64,000 nucleotides of DNA from the NCBI GenBank assembly GCA_024695285.1, contig JAILIM010000093.1, positions 3,049 to 67,048 on the forward strand, in the 5' to 3' direction. Origin of the DNA: Bacteroidales bacterium (lineage in GTDB: Bacteria > Bacteroidota > Bacteroidia > Bacteroidales > UBA932). How positions within the stretch are numbered: position 1 is the stretch's first letter; each line of letters opens with the position of its first letter. Below, in pieces: positions 1 to 8,479 of this stretch. Under the pieces are notes generated by a model. It made no database searches. It saw only the letters and a program-made list of their open reading frames with translations, and was not told the origin of the DNA. Both the position numbers and the translations under genes were made by a program.

Positions 1-1
1 A

Positions 2-208
2 GGCCTCGCGGCCGTCGCCGGCATCAAGGTCGCCAACCTGCTGCTCCAGTGGTCTTTCCGCACCCAGCTCGGCTCCCTCTTCGCCTCCGGAGCCCCTGTT
101 GCTGGCTCTGAAGCCGTCCCCGAGCCTAGCGCTCCCGCTCCAGTTACTGCTGCCCCCGAAGCCCGCCTCGGCGTCGCCAGCTACATAACCGTCGGCTGGT
201 TCTTCTAA
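2..208 (+). CDS. C-terminal end of an unknown protein (partial)
   Basis: An open frame runs in from the left edge and stops at TAA 206-208, giving about 68 residues. It has a hydrophobic stretch (IKVANLLLQW), an Ala/Pro-rich linker (EPSAPAPVTAAPEA) and an aromatic end (ASYITVGWFF). A final strand ending in Phe is typical of outer-membrane beta-barrels, so a barrel C-terminus is possible, but the family is not recognised. dapF starts 22 bases downstream on the same strand. Confidence 0.5.
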   Translation, partial: GLAAVAGIKVANLLLQWSFRTQLGSLFASGAPVAGSEAVPEPSAPAPVTAAPEARLGVASYITVGWFF

Positions 209-230
209 TCCGGCCTAATTTGTTTCGGAA

Positions 231-1025
231 ATGAAGTTGGAATTCACAAAGATGGAGGGGCTGGGCAACGACTATATATATGTCGATGCCAGCCGTTACC
301 ATGTACAGGATCCGGCGGCGCTATCGGTGCGGCTCAGTGACCGGCATTTCGGGATTGGAGGAGATGGATTGGTGCTGATAGGGCCCTCGGAGAAGGCGAA
401 CTTTTCCATGCGTATGTTCAATGCCGACGGCTCGGAGGGAATGATGTGCGGAAATGCTGCTCGCTGCATAGGTAAGTATGTGTGGGATAATGGGTTGACA
501 AAGAAGAACGAACTTGGTCTTGAGACTCCTTCCGGAATTGTGCGCCTTAATGTGCATCCCGGTCCTGACGGCCTGGTGGACAGTGTCACGGTGGGGATGG
601 GGAAGTACCGGATCGTGAATCAAGAGCGTACTGTCCGGGCATGCGGTGCAGCATTCACCGGCACTGTCGTGGATGTGGGGAATCCGCATTTCGTGGTGTT
701 CTGCGGTGGTGCTGGGGCTGTCGATCCAGCGGTTTCCGGTCCGTCGATAGAAAAGAGTTTCCCCGGAGGCATCAACGTCGAGTTCGCTTCAGTCGAGGAG
801 CCTGGGCGCATCCGTATGCGCGTCTGGGAGCGGGGGAGCGGCGTCACGCTCGCCTGCGGCACCGGCGCCTGCGCTACCGCAGCCGCTGCTGTGAGCCATG
901 GCCTCTGCAGCGGTCCCATAAGTATAGTGATGGACGGCGGCACCCTTTCAGTCACCTGCAACGACGGCACCATTCTCATGAGCGGCCCCGCCCGCACCGT
1001 CTTCGAAGGTGTAGTAGAGATTTAG
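231..1025 (+). CDS. dapF: Diaminopimelate epimerase
   Basis: Converts LL-2,6-diaminopimelate to the meso form, the last step before lysine and the source of meso-DAP for peptidoglycan; cytoplasmic. The 264 residues match the family length. The two catalytic cysteines are visible: Cys73 in the MMCGNAARC motif and Cys209 in LACGTGACA. The N-terminal KMEGLGNDYIYVD and the DGSEG segment are also typical. The ATG at 231 is used because it begins the conserved fold directly. A TAATTTG sequence at 216-222, 8 bases before the ATG, may be a weak -7 box. No other lysine pathway gene is adjacent. Repeats begin 15 bases after the stop. Confidence 0.97.
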   Translation: MKLEFTKMEGLGNDYIYVDASRYHVQDPAALSVRLSDRHFGIGGDGLVLIGPSEKANFSMRMFNADGSEGMMCGNAARCIGKYVWDNGLTKKNELGLETPSGIVRLNVHPGPDGLVDSVTVGMGKYRIVNQERTVRACGAAFTGTVVDVGNPHFVVFCGGAGAVDPAVSGPSIEKSFPGGINVEFASVEEPGRIRMRVWERGSGVTLACGTGACATAAAAVSHGLCSGPISIVMDGGTLSVTCNDGTILMSGPARTVFEGVVEI

Positions 1026-1040
1026 GCCTCCGGCCTCCGC

Positions 1041-1112
1041 TGTCATTTTGAGCGCCCCCCCGCTGTCATTCTGAGCGCCCCCCGCTGTCATTCTGAGCGC
1101 AGCGAAGAATCT
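1041..1112 (+). repeat. Repeat A: two truncated heads and one full unit in tandem
   Basis: The head TGTCATTYTGAGCGC occurs at 1041, 1064 and 1086, a spacing of 23 then 22 bases. Only the third copy continues through AGCGAAGAATCT to 1112. The first two give way to C-runs after the head. The same family is found at 7812-7830, 8480-8574 (opposite strand) and inside the transporter gene at 16511-16603. Confidence 0.9.
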
Positions 1113-1119
1113 AGTTCCT

Positions 1120-1348
1120 GGCGCAGGTCCCTTGGCTATTTGGAGCAAGTCCCCAAGCTTTTTGGCGCAGGTCCCCCTATTGTTTGGTGCAGGTCCGAAA
1201 AAGTGCTGGAGACCCGCACCGCAAATATGGCTCTCACGCCCGCTGGTGGCGCAAGTCCCCCAAGAAAAATCAGACCTGCGCCAGTCTTTAGGCGGACTCG
1301 AGCCAAAAGTATGAGGGACCTGCACCGGGCGACAGGGTGACCTGCACC
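1120..1348. repeat. Degenerate 22 bp-period repeat array (GGYGCAGGTCCC)
   Basis: A 12-base core close to GGCGCAGGTCCC starts at 1120, 1142, 1164 and 1186, exactly 22 bases apart with variable 10-base spacers. A further direct copy lies at 1248. Inverted copies (GACCTGCRCC core) lie at 1273-1282, 1315-1326 and 1337-1348, with a weaker one at 1211-1220. The 22-base period is not a multiple of three, so this is not a coding repeat. Its function is unknown. Confidence 0.8.
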
Positions 1349-1479
1349 GGAGTATGGACCTCCTACGTCACACGAATGAACAGGCCTCTACGAAGGTATG
1401 GTCGCCATGCATCTGGGAGGATGGTCTGCCCAGTTCATAGGCGTCTAGGAAGACAGGTGAGCAGATAATTTCCGAATAA

Positions 1480-1502
1480 GGGCGGTTTTTTGTTCACCGC
1501 CC
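1480..1502. other. Short GC hairpin
   Basis: GGGCGGT (1480-1486) pairs perfectly with ACCGCCC (1496-1502) across a 9-base loop. It lies between two convergent genes, where a bidirectional terminator would fit, but no T-run follows the stem on either strand. A terminator role is therefore only possible. Confidence 0.4.
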
Positions 1503-1536
1503 CCTATAATGCCCTTTTTGGCGGCAAAACAGGGGA

Positions 1537-1581
1537 AGGTGTACACACAGATTGCGCAGGATGCTGTTTTTTTGTACACCT
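1537..1581. repeat. Inverted repeat with 9 bp perfect arms
   Basis: AGGTGTACA at 1537-1545 faces TGTACACCT at 1573-1581, 27 bases apart. The right arm ends 36 bases before the stop of the leftward lipoprotein gene. It could be a terminator remnant, a protein-binding dyad or a degraded element end. Confidence 0.4.
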
Positions 1582-1617
1582 GTCGGGAGTGCAGATATTT
1601 TGGCCCCTGCTTTCTGG

Positions 1618-2400
1618 CTATTCCTCTATTACCGGTCGCACGTTGTAGCCATAATCGCGGTCCAGCGAGCCCATCCCGGTAATAACGCTGCCGTGGTATG
1701 TCCGTGCAAGAATATATATAAGATCCGGATTTGTCTCCACAATGGATGAAGACATGTAATAAGCCTCATGCTCTCTACCCGTTTTACTTTTATATTCACC
1801 GTAACCGCCTAGCGGCAAATAGATACACTGTCGTGTAATCCTGCTGCCAAACCTCAGACAACGACGACCGTTTTTGTATTCGTAGGTTATCGAGGAATTA
1901 CGCCAAAGATCCAATAGCTCGGCAGCAGTGGGCGTGCGCCATTTTCCTCCGAGTCTTACCCTTGCTGCATCGTCCTCGTAGTCATAATCACGGAATTCAG
2001 TCTTTCCGTCCGGCGGAGATGACAGTCCCCAAAGCAAGGTCTGATGGGAAGGGCAGTATTTAGTCAGAATAAGATGCTGAACATGTCCATGTGCACTGAT
2101 CATTTCATCATAAATGCCATTTGACCATTTGTACGTTTCTTTAGTATACTCTTTTTTGGGTTTGACCTCTCCCCATGCGAAATAATCGCCGTATTCTTCA
2201 GGGCTGGAGGCTCCAAGGTTGCATTCCGCCCAGAATACCCTGTATTTGGTGCCGTTTTCCCGGGTCATGACTGTACCCATATCTACGGCCCCCTCAGGGA
2301 CACTCTTGCTCGGGATGTACCCTTCTTCCTTTGCTTTGGTACATCCTATAACGGCAAGTACAGATATAAGGACGGTCAGTTTTGATAAATAACTCTTCAT
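1618..2400 (-). CDS. Lipoprotein with a Fibrobacter-paralogous-type domain
   Basis: 260 residues. The ATG at 2398-2400 was chosen because it opens a clear lipoprotein signal (MKSYLSKLTV, lipobox VIGC with Cys20); the longer frame upstream only overlaps the U32 gene. The acidic KAKEE after Cys20 resembles the Bacteroidota surface-export signal. The body has the AxCNLGAS..EEYGDYFAWGE pattern common in Bacteroidales extracellular proteins related to the Fibrobacter succinogenes major paralogous domain. The biochemical function is unknown. It is the last gene of the leftward rdgB-S41-U32 series, 16 bases after the U32 stop, and may be cotranscribed. Confidence 0.75.
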   Translation of the reverse strand: MKSYLSKLTVLISVLAVIGCTKAKEEGYIPSKSVPEGAVDMGTVMTRENGTKYRVFWAECNLGASSPEEYGDYFAWGEVKPKKEYTKETYKWSNGIYDEMISAHGHVQHLILTKYCPSHQTLLWGLSSPPDGKTEFRDYDYEDDAARVRLGGKWRTPTAAELLDLWRNSSITYEYKNGRRCLRFGSRITRQCIYLPLGGYGEYKSKTGREHEAYYMSSSIVETNPDLIYILARTYHGSVITGMGSLDRDYGYNVRPVIEE

Positions 2401-2416
2401 AAACTTAAGTTTAAAC

Positions 2417-3670
2417 TCAGGCTTCCACCCAGAGATACACCTTGTCGCCGCGGCGGACGTGCTCGCCGGAAGGACCGGCGGGGATGGCGACCGAGCAGCG
2501 GACTCCCTTGGGGGCAAGCTCGCAAGGCTCCATGTTCACGCGCATGTCGCCCACGACAGTCTGGGTGACGCCGCTGGTGGGACCGATGATGACTAGTTCG
2601 TCCCCGAGCCGGAGATCGGTGGCTTCGACGGTGATTTCCGCCACGCCTATACGGTCGAACCAATTGCTTATCTTCCCGCAGTAAACCTTGCGCCTGGTGG
2701 CCTGGGAGCCATAAATTGCGCTCCACTCCCCGAGCCGTGCGCCCTGGTAGTAGCCGTCCCAGAAGCCGCGGTTGAACACTTCCGAAAGGCTCGCCTTCAG
2801 CGAAGCGGCGAGTTCCGGGGTGAAGCTGCCGTCCAGCACGGCGTCGGCTGCCTTGCGGTAGCAGGACGTGCAGCGCAGCACGTAGTCGGCGCTCCGGGCC
2901 CGGCCCTCGATCTTCAGCACCCGGACTCCGCTTTCGATTATCCTCGGCAGGAACTCTATGGTGCACAGGTCCTTGGGCGACATTATGTACTTGTTGTCGA
3001 TGTCCAGCGTGTAGCCGGTCTCTAGGTCGCGCACTTCGTAGCCCCTGCGGCAGACCTGCATGCAGGCGCCTCGGTTGGCGGACTCGCCGTAGGCGTGCAG
3101 GCTCAGGTAACACTTGCCGCTGACGGCCATGCAGAGGGCGCCGTGGGCGAACATTTCTATGCGCACCGGCTCCCCTGAAGGGCCGCAGATGCCTTCGCGC
3201 TCCACGGCTTCGGATATGTCGCGCACCTGGTCCAGGTTGAGTTCGCGGGCAAGCACCACCACGTCGGCCCAGCGCGACCAGAAGCGCAGCGACTCGATGT
3301 TCGATATGTTGAGCTGGGTGGAGGCATGAACCTCCAGGCCTATGCTCCTGGCATACTCCACGGCGGCTATGTCGGACGCAATGACGGCATCCACGCCTGC
3401 CGCCTTCGCGGCATCGAGTGCCTCGCGGGCCGGTTGCAGGTCCTCCTGATAGAGGATGATGTTCAGGGTCAGGTAGGCCTTCGCCGAGGCCTCGTGGCAG
3501 AGGCGCACTACTTCTTCGAGGTCTTCGGGGGCGAAATTATTGGCGCTGTGGGAGCGCATGTTGAGGCGTCCAACGCCAAAATACACCGAATCGGCTCCTC
3601 CCTGGAGAGCAGCGTGCAGGCACTCGAAATTGCCTGCCGGCGCCATCACCTCTATATCACGCCTCTCCAT
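2417..3670 (-). CDS. U32 family peptidase-like protein (TrhP/YegQ type)
   Basis: 417 residues. The U32 signature is present as MFAHGALCMAVSGKCYLS, followed by a Cys-rich segment (NRGACMQVCR). The N-terminal MAPAGNFECLHAAL and the GADSVYFG turn begin the usual barrel. Bacterial members such as E. coli YegQ/TrhP act in tRNA uridine-34 hydroxylation and RlhA in 23S rRNA hydroxylation; older annotations call them collagenases. Which RNA this one modifies cannot be read from sequence. Its ATG overlaps the stop of the S41 protease by one base (TAATG), suggesting translational coupling. Confidence 0.88.
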   Translation of the reverse strand: MERRDIEVMAPAGNFECLHAALQGGADSVYFGVGRLNMRSHSANNFAPEDLEEVVRLCHEASAKAYLTLNIILYQEDLQPAREALDAAKAAGVDAVIASDIAAVEYARSIGLEVHASTQLNISNIESLRFWSRWADVVVLARELNLDQVRDISEAVEREGICGPSGEPVRIEMFAHGALCMAVSGKCYLSLHAYGESANRGACMQVCRRGYEVRDLETGYTLDIDNKYIMSPKDLCTIEFLPRIIESGVRVLKIEGRARSADYVLRCTSCYRKAADAVLDGSFTPELAASLKASLSEVFNRGFWDGYYQGARLGEWSAIYGSQATRRKVYCGKISNWFDRIGVAEITVEATDLRLGDELVIIGPTSGVTQTVVGDMRVNMEPCELAPKGVRCSVAIPAGPSGEHVRRGDKVYLWVEA

Positions 3671-5292
3671 TACTCAAATTTGAAGCCGGCGGCTTTGCTT
3701 AGGGCCTGGCGGAGCTGGTTGTCATAGCGGAGGCGAAGCTTCACGCCGTCGGGCTGGAAGTAATAGCGAACGACTATCTCCTCTTCGATGAAGGGCACGA
3801 TTTCGTCTTTCTTGAGACGGAGGAACTCCTCCTTCTCCATGTCCAGGGCCTTCCCGAGGGCATCCAGTTCCTTGGACATAGCCTCTTCCAGTCCGTCGCG
3901 GACAAGCTCCTTGCGCACGAGGTCGAAGTAGGTCTTGGCGCTGGAGCGGTAGTCGAATTCCTTGCCCTTGGCAAATTCGATGAAGTCGTTGTATTCGGCA
4001 TCGGAAAGGAAGAATTCGTCGGTGGGAGGGATTGAGGTGTGCTTCCTGACGTATTCGAGAGCATATTGCTCCACCACTCCGTTGAGCACCAGGGAATATG
4101 TGAGGCGGCTGTAGTCGCGGGGCTTGACCTCGATGTCGGGGGTTATTCCGCCGCCGTCGCGCACGGTGCGTCCCATCGCGGTCTTGAACTCGTGGGTCAG
4201 GGAATCGGGGATGTGGCCGACGCTGCCGTCCTCGTTGCGGTGGGAGTAGTCAATGGCCTGCACGCAGCGGCCGCTGGGGGTGTAGTACTTGGCAGTTGTC
4301 ATCTTGAGCTGGCCGCCATAGGGCAGCGGTCGTATGCTCTGCACCAGGCCCTTGCCAAAGGTGCGCGTGCCTATGATTATGGCCCTGTCGAGGTCCTGGA
4401 GGGCGCCGGAGACGATTTCAGACGCAGAGGCTGAACCGGAATCGACCAGCACTATCAGCGGAAGATTGGTGTCCAGAGGGGCCTTCGTGGTGCGGCTGGT
4501 GTAGGAACTGCCGGCTTCGCGGCCCTTTGCGGTCACGACCACGGAGCCCTTCGGTACGAAGATGGACACGATGTCCACTGCCTCGGCCAGCAGGCCGCCG
4601 CCGTTGCCGCGCAGGTCGAGCACCAGGGTGTCGAGCTGGCCGCCCTTGCGCAGGTCGTTTATGGTCTGGCGCATCTGCTCGCCGACGCCTTCAGTGAAGC
4701 CGGTCTGCAGGATGTAGCCGGTGTGCGGGCCCACCATACCGGCATACTGGATGTCGGGAAGATGGATGGTGCGGCGGGTTATCTTGATGTCCTTGATTTC
4801 ACCGGTGTGGACCTTTTTCACCTTGAACACCACCTTTGTGCCGGGGGTGCCGCGCATCTTTTCGCTGCACTCGGCGCTGGTGAAGCCCTTGACGCTCACG
4901 CCGTCGATGGTCATGATCTCGTCGCCTGCGCGCAGGCCGGCTCCCCAGGCGGGCGAATCCTTGTATGGCTCGTTGATGATCACGTTGCCCTGCAGGTCCG
5001 GCTTGTAGATGACGGCGCCTATGCCTCCGTAGCTCTTGTTGATCATCATACGGAGGTCTTCGTTCTCTTCCTCAGGCACATAGACGGTGTAGGGGTCGAG
5101 GTTGGAGAGCATGGCGTCGATGCCGGCGCGCTCTATGCGGTCCACGGGAAGGGAGTCCACGTAGGCGCGGTTGAGTTCCTTGACGATGGAGCTGTGGATT
5201 TCGGTCCACTGGCCGAGCTTGAAGCTCTTGGACTGGGCTCCGGCCTGTATGGCGGCCAGGAGCATTAGGATGCATATTATGGTCTTCTTCAT
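3670..5292 (-). CDS. S41 family C-terminal processing protease
   Basis: 540 residues with a Sec signal peptide (MKKTIICILMLLAAIQAGAQ), so periplasmic. A PDZ domain lies around residues 85-165, with GAGLRAGDEIMTIDG. The S41 catalytic domain follows, with DLRGNGGG, Ser289 in DSGSASASEIVSG and Lys314 in TFGKGLVQ forming the Ser/Lys dyad. The roughly 180-residue C-terminal extension is helical and charged, as in many Bacteroidota CtpA-type proteins. Such proteases trim or degrade envelope proteins; the substrate is unknown. The start overlaps the rdgB stop by four bases (ATGA). Confidence 0.95.
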   Translation of the reverse strand: MKKTIICILMLLAAIQAGAQSKSFKLGQWTEIHSSIVKELNRAYVDSLPVDRIERAGIDAMLSNLDPYTVYVPEEENEDLRMMINKSYGGIGAVIYKPDLQGNVIINEPYKDSPAWGAGLRAGDEIMTIDGVSVKGFTSAECSEKMRGTPGTKVVFKVKKVHTGEIKDIKITRRTIHLPDIQYAGMVGPHTGYILQTGFTEGVGEQMRQTINDLRKGGQLDTLVLDLRGNGGGLLAEAVDIVSIFVPKGSVVVTAKGREAGSSYTSRTTKAPLDTNLPLIVLVDSGSASASEIVSGALQDLDRAIIIGTRTFGKGLVQSIRPLPYGGQLKMTTAKYYTPSGRCVQAIDYSHRNEDGSVGHIPDSLTHEFKTAMGRTVRDGGGITPDIEVKPRDYSRLTYSLVLNGVVEQYALEYVRKHTSIPPTDEFFLSDAEYNDFIEFAKGKEFDYRSSAKTYFDLVRKELVRDGLEEAMSKELDALGKALDMEKEEFLRLKKDEIVPFIEEEIVVRYYFQPDGVKLRLRYDNQLRQALSKAAGFKFE

Positions 5293-5909
5293 ATATTCTC
5301 TTTAATCCATTGTGCCATTGCGCGAAGGGCCTTGCCGCGGTGCGAAATGGCGTTTTTTACTTCTTCCGGGAGCTCCGCAACGCTGCGGTCGGGATACTCG
5401 TCGGCGATGAACACGGGGTCGTAGCCGAAGCCGCCTGAGCCGCTGCGGGCCTGGGCGATACGGCCTTCCAGCGTGCCTTCGAAAAAGTGCTCCTCCCCGT
5501 CCAGAAGGAGGGTCACCACGCTGCGGAAACGCGCCGTACGGGGCGCTCCGGGGCACTTGGAAAGCTCGCTGAGCAGGGCGTCGATATTGGCACTGAAATC
5601 GTGGTCGGGCGGGAGGGGGCGGCCGTCGCGGCGGGCTATATCCTGGGCGTAGCGGGCAGCGTGTATGCCCGGAGCGCCTCCGAGGGCATCGACCTCGAGG
5701 CCGGTGTCGTCGGCGAAGCAGTCCATGCCGCACAGTTCCCTGTATCCCTGAGCCTTAAGTATGGAGTTCTCCTTGAGGGTGCAGCCGGTCTCGGCAATGT
5801 CTTCGAAGATGCCGAGGTCGGCGGGAGACACGACTTCCGCCATGCCTTCCAGGATCTCACGGGCTTCGCGGAGCTTGCCCTTGTTGCCTGTAGCGAATAC
5901 GAGTTTCAT
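5289..5909 (-). CDS. rdgB: XTP/dITP diphosphatase (non-canonical purine NTPase)
   Basis: 206 residues. Hydrolyses dITP, XTP and ITP to the monophosphates and keeps deaminated purines out of DNA; cytoplasmic. The HAM1/RdgB motifs are all present: FATGNKGKL at the N-terminus, FADDTGLEVDAL, GFGYDPVF and SHRGKAL. The ATG at 5907-5909 begins the fold exactly; the frame open upstream runs antisense into the next gene. First gene of the leftward operon. A perfect TATATTTG box on the minus strand (5921-5914) leaves only four bases before the ATG. Confidence 0.96.
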   Translation of the reverse strand: MKLVFATGNKGKLREAREILEGMAEVVSPADLGIFEDIAETGCTLKENSILKAQGYRELCGMDCFADDTGLEVDALGGAPGIHAARYAQDIARRDGRPLPPDHDFSANIDALLSELSKCPGAPRTARFRSVVTLLLDGEEHFFEGTLEGRIAQARSGSGGFGYDPVFIADEYPDRSVAELPEEVKNAISHRGKALRAMAQWIKENI

Positions 5910-5913
5910 TCTG

Positions 5914-5934
5914 CAAATATAATTATTATATTTG
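5914..5934. promoter_or_regulatory. Divergent -7 boxes for rdgB and the polyprenyl synthase
   Basis: TATATTTG lies on the plus strand at 5927-5934, five bases before the ATG at 5940. The same sequence lies on the minus strand at 5921-5914, four bases before the rdgB ATG. Both match the Bacteroidota consensus TAnnTTTG. The whole divergent intergenic region is 30 bases. Confidence 0.75.
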
Positions 5935-5939
5935 TGGGT

Positions 5940-6875
5940 ATGATTGAAGATGTAATCAAATTTCCTGCCGAACCTGCGGGCCTCTACGATCCCCTGCGAT
6001 ATATGATGGACATAGGCGGCAAGCGTCTCCGTCCGAGACTGTGCATGACCGTCTTTGGACTCTATGGAAAGGAGCCCGGTCCGGATGTCCTTGAGCCGTC
6101 CGCCGCGATAGAGTTGTTCCACACGTATTCCCTTATCCACGACGACATTATGGACCGTTCCCCGCTGCGCCGGGGCGTCCCGACAGTGTGGAAGAAATGG
6201 GACGAGACGACCGCCATACTGAGCGGCGACGTGATGCTCATTGAAGCCTACAAGCATATTGCAAAGGCGCCCGCGGCCTGCCTGGACAGGGCCCTGGAGC
6301 TGTTTTCCAAAACGGCGGCGGAGGTGTGCGAGGGGCAGCAATACGACATGGACTTCGAGTCCCTCGACACCGTGCCGATGGCCGGTTACGAAAAGATGAT
6401 AGGACTGAAAACTGCAGTGCTTATAGCATGCGCCGCAAAGATGGGAGCGCTGGTGGCAGGTGCGCCGGAAGCGGAATGCGAGGCGTTCTACCGTTATGGC
6501 TACGGGCTCGGCATGGCCTTCCAGGTGGCCGACGACCTGCTGGACGCCTACGGCGACGAAAAAGTCTTCGGCAAGCCCATCGGAGGCGACATCCTCAATG
6601 AAAAGAAGAGCTGGCTGACGGTCCGCACCCTTGAAAAGACTGTCGATCCGGAGGCATTCCTGAAGATTTTCAAGCGCAAATGCTCATCCCCCGAAGATGA
6701 AAAGCAGAAGATAGCCGCCGTCAAGGCAATCTACGACAAGCTTGGAGTGCCGGAAGACGCCCGCGCTGAAATTGAACGTTACTCCGCCGGCGCGCTGGAA
6801 GCCATTTCGGGCGTCAGCGTGGACACGGCACCTCTGAAGGAGTTCGCCGACAAATTAATCGGACGAGTGCGCTGA
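5940..6875 (+). CDS. Polyprenyl (farnesyl/geranylgeranyl) diphosphate synthase
   Basis: 311 residues. Condenses isopentenyl diphosphate with an allylic diphosphate to build prenyl chains for quinones and undecaprenyl phosphate. Both aspartate-rich motifs are present: DDIMD at residues 68-72 and DDLLD at 198-202, with GGKRLRP near residue 26. The first motif lacks the two-residue insertion of classic bacterial FPP synthases, so the chain length (C15, C20 or longer) is left open. The ATG at 5940 was chosen over the long upstream frame because it follows the promoter and starts the helical fold. The stop overlaps the rsgA ATG by one base (TGATG). Confidence 0.92.
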   Translation: MIEDVIKFPAEPAGLYDPLRYMMDIGGKRLRPRLCMTVFGLYGKEPGPDVLEPSAAIELFHTYSLIHDDIMDRSPLRRGVPTVWKKWDETTAILSGDVMLIEAYKHIAKAPAACLDRALELFSKTAAEVCEGQQYDMDFESLDTVPMAGYEKMIGLKTAVLIACAAKMGALVAGAPEAECEAFYRYGYGLGMAFQVADDLLDAYGDEKVFGKPIGGDILNEKKSWLTVRTLEKTVDPEAFLKIFKRKCSSPEDEKQKIAAVKAIYDKLGVPEDARAEIERYSAGALEAISGVSVDTAPLKEFADKLIGRVR

Positions 6876-7810
6876 TGGAAGCGGTGGTGGTCAAGAACGC
6901 CGGGAGCCATTTCCTGCTGAGCGCCCTGCCGCAGTGGGCTCCGTTCCCTGCCGTGCTGCGCGGAAAAGTGCGCCTGGAGCGCTCCGGAGCCACCAATCCG
7001 ATCGCAGTCGGCGACAGGGTGGAGTATGTGCTGGACGGGCCGGTGGCGGACGAACTGCATCCGGCGGTCATCAAGGACGTGCTGCCCCGAAGCAATTACG
7101 TCATACGCCGCAGCACCAACCTTTCCCGCCAGTCCCACGTCATCGCCGCCAACCTGGACCGCGCCCTGCTGGTCGTGACGTTGTATTTCCCTGAGATCAA
7201 GCTGCCGTTCCTGGACCGCCTGCTCGTGACCTGTGAGGTCTACGGGGTCCGGGCGGTAATAGTGCTGAACAAACTGGACATCTGCCGGGATATGGCCCCG
7301 GAAGAAGTGGAACACTTCTGCGAAATCTACCGCGGCGCTGGCTACGAAGTCGTTGAGTGCTCGGCACTTACGGGCGAGGGCATCGACCGCCTGCGGGAAA
7401 TCTGCTCCAGTGGCACCAGCCTGGTCAGCGGCGAGTCCGGGGTCGGCAAAAGCTCAATCATAAAGGCCCTCGACCCCTCGCTCGATCCCAAGGTAGGCCG
7501 CATCAGCACCGCCCACCTCCAGGGCAAGCACACGACCTCCCTGTATGAGATGTATCCTCTTTCCTGCGGCGGCTTCATAGTCGACACTCCAGGCCTCCGC
7601 GGCTTCGGCCTGGTGGACCTGGAAAAGGAGGAGATTTCGAAGTATTTCCCTGAAATGCTGAGGGTTGCCGACGACTGCCGCTTCATTCCCTGCACCCACA
7701 CCCACGAGCCCGGCTGCGCCGTCAAGGCCGCCGTCGACTCCGGCCTCATAAGCCCCGAGCGCTACAACTCCTACCTCGGCATGCTCGAGGAGGACAAGAA
7801 GTTCCGGTAG
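6875..7810 (+). CDS. rsgA: Ribosome small subunit-dependent GTPase A
   Basis: 311 residues. A circularly permuted GTPase that helps mature the 30S subunit. Motif order shows the permutation: G4 NKLD comes first, then G1 GESGVGKSS and G3 DTPG. A C-terminal zinc-binding cluster follows (CRFIPCTHTHEPGC). The N-terminal OB-fold contains VGDRVEY. Translationally coupled to the polyprenyl synthase by the one-base overlap, with no obvious functional link. A repeat A fragment begins directly after the stop. Confidence 0.96.
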   Translation: MEAVVVKNAGSHFLLSALPQWAPFPAVLRGKVRLERSGATNPIAVGDRVEYVLDGPVADELHPAVIKDVLPRSNYVIRRSTNLSRQSHVIAANLDRALLVVTLYFPEIKLPFLDRLLVTCEVYGVRAVIVLNKLDICRDMAPEEVEHFCEIYRGAGYEVVECSALTGEGIDRLREICSSGTSLVSGESGVGKSSIIKALDPSLDPKVGRISTAHLQGKHTTSLYEMYPLSCGGFIVDTPGLRGFGLVDLEKEEISKYFPEMLRVADDCRFIPCTHTHEPGCAVKAAVDSGLISPERYNSYLGMLEEDKKFR

Positions 7811-7811
7811 G

Positions 7812-7830
7812 AGATTCTTCGCTGCGCTCA
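7812..7830 (-). repeat. Repeat A fragment, left of the AT-rich gene
   Basis: AGATTCTTCGCTGCGCTCA is the reverse complement of the inner part of repeat A. It starts one base after the rsgA stop. The same 20 bases (with a leading G) recur in the same orientation at 8479-8498, just beyond the next gene, so the AT-rich gene is bracketed by direct copies. Confidence 0.85.
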
Positions 7831-7849
7831 ATCAAAGCTGTGATTATTC

Positions 7850-8479
7850 ATGCAAAACCTAATAAATACCGCAAAACACTGTGTATTGCTGCTCTTTATC
7901 CTTTTAGGTTTATCACTATGCTCCGTACCGATATCTATTTCCGAGTATAGTGATGCCATAAAAGGATCCGAGTTGGCGACATTTTCAGATTATTCCGCAT
8001 TTATGCGTTCGGATGTTTATCATGTAATCTATTATGGTAATCATTATAGCACAGTCATTCGTGATAATTGTGACAACTGTACAATTAGAAAAGTATTATT
8101 GTCACAGCCACAGATAGATTCAATATATAAACATACCGACAGATGGCCTCAAGACGATATTCTATTTGATACAATTCCTAAGAATACTAATGAGTGGCGT
8201 GCTGTTTCACGAATATGCCATGCATATAGATCATTCTATCTGCAGTATCCAAGCATGGTCTTACATCAAATCTGTGTCGCGCCATCTGGTGATATATACA
8301 TTAATTGCTCCGACCGAGGAGAAGAGAGCAATGCCCGTAAAGTAATAATCACCAATTGTTTATCATCCGCAATAGAGTATTTTGCCGAGGAATTGCCAAT
8401 TGATAATGGTCTGTCTAATCTCGACAATTATTGTAAAGTAAAAGATGGAGTATATCTTTATACTCCTACACTTGAATAG
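7850..8479 (+). CDS. AT-rich orphan protein of unknown function
   Basis: 209 residues, family not recognised. The N-terminus (MQNLINTAKH followed by CVLLLFILLGLSL) is a likely membrane anchor or signal. The rest is polar with scattered cysteines, including a CDNC pair, and no catalytic motif that I can identify. Base composition is plainly AT-rich, with AT-ending codons, unlike every neighbour. It is bracketed by direct copies of repeat A at 7812-7830 and 8480-8506. Composition and flanks suggest acquisition by transfer. It lies 39 bases after rsgA, and no clear TAnnTTTG box precedes it. Confidence 0.7.
   Translation: MQNLINTAKHCVLLLFILLGLSLCSVPISISEYSDAIKGSELATFSDYSAFMRSDVYHVIYYGNHYSTVIRDNCDNCTIRKVLLSQPQIDSIYKHTDRWPQDDILFDTIPKNTNEWRAVSRICHAYRSFYLQYPSMVLHQICVAPSGDIYINCSDRGEESNARKVIITNCLSSAIEYFAEELPIDNGLSNLDNYCKVKDGVYLYTPTLE

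Larger units (their letters stand above)
1026..1617. other. 592 bp intergenic region, repeat-rich, no gene
   Basis: This gap lies between convergent dapF and the lipoprotein gene ending at 1618. It holds three head copies of repeat A (1041-1112), a 22 bp-period array (1120-1348), a short GC hairpin (1480-1502) and a long-range inverted repeat (1537-1581). The short open frames at 1132-1314 and 1552-1749 resemble no protein and run through the repeats, so they were not called. Confidence 0.8.

Noticed and set aside
1120..1348. CRISPR array
   Set aside because: Cores are only 12 bases and degenerate, spacers are about 10 bases, orientation switches, and no cas gene is near.
1132..1749. Short frames at 1132-1314, 1140-1340 and 1552-1749 as genes
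   Set aside because: They run through non-triplet repeats or unconserved sequence, have no signal, motif or promoter, and sit between convergent genes.
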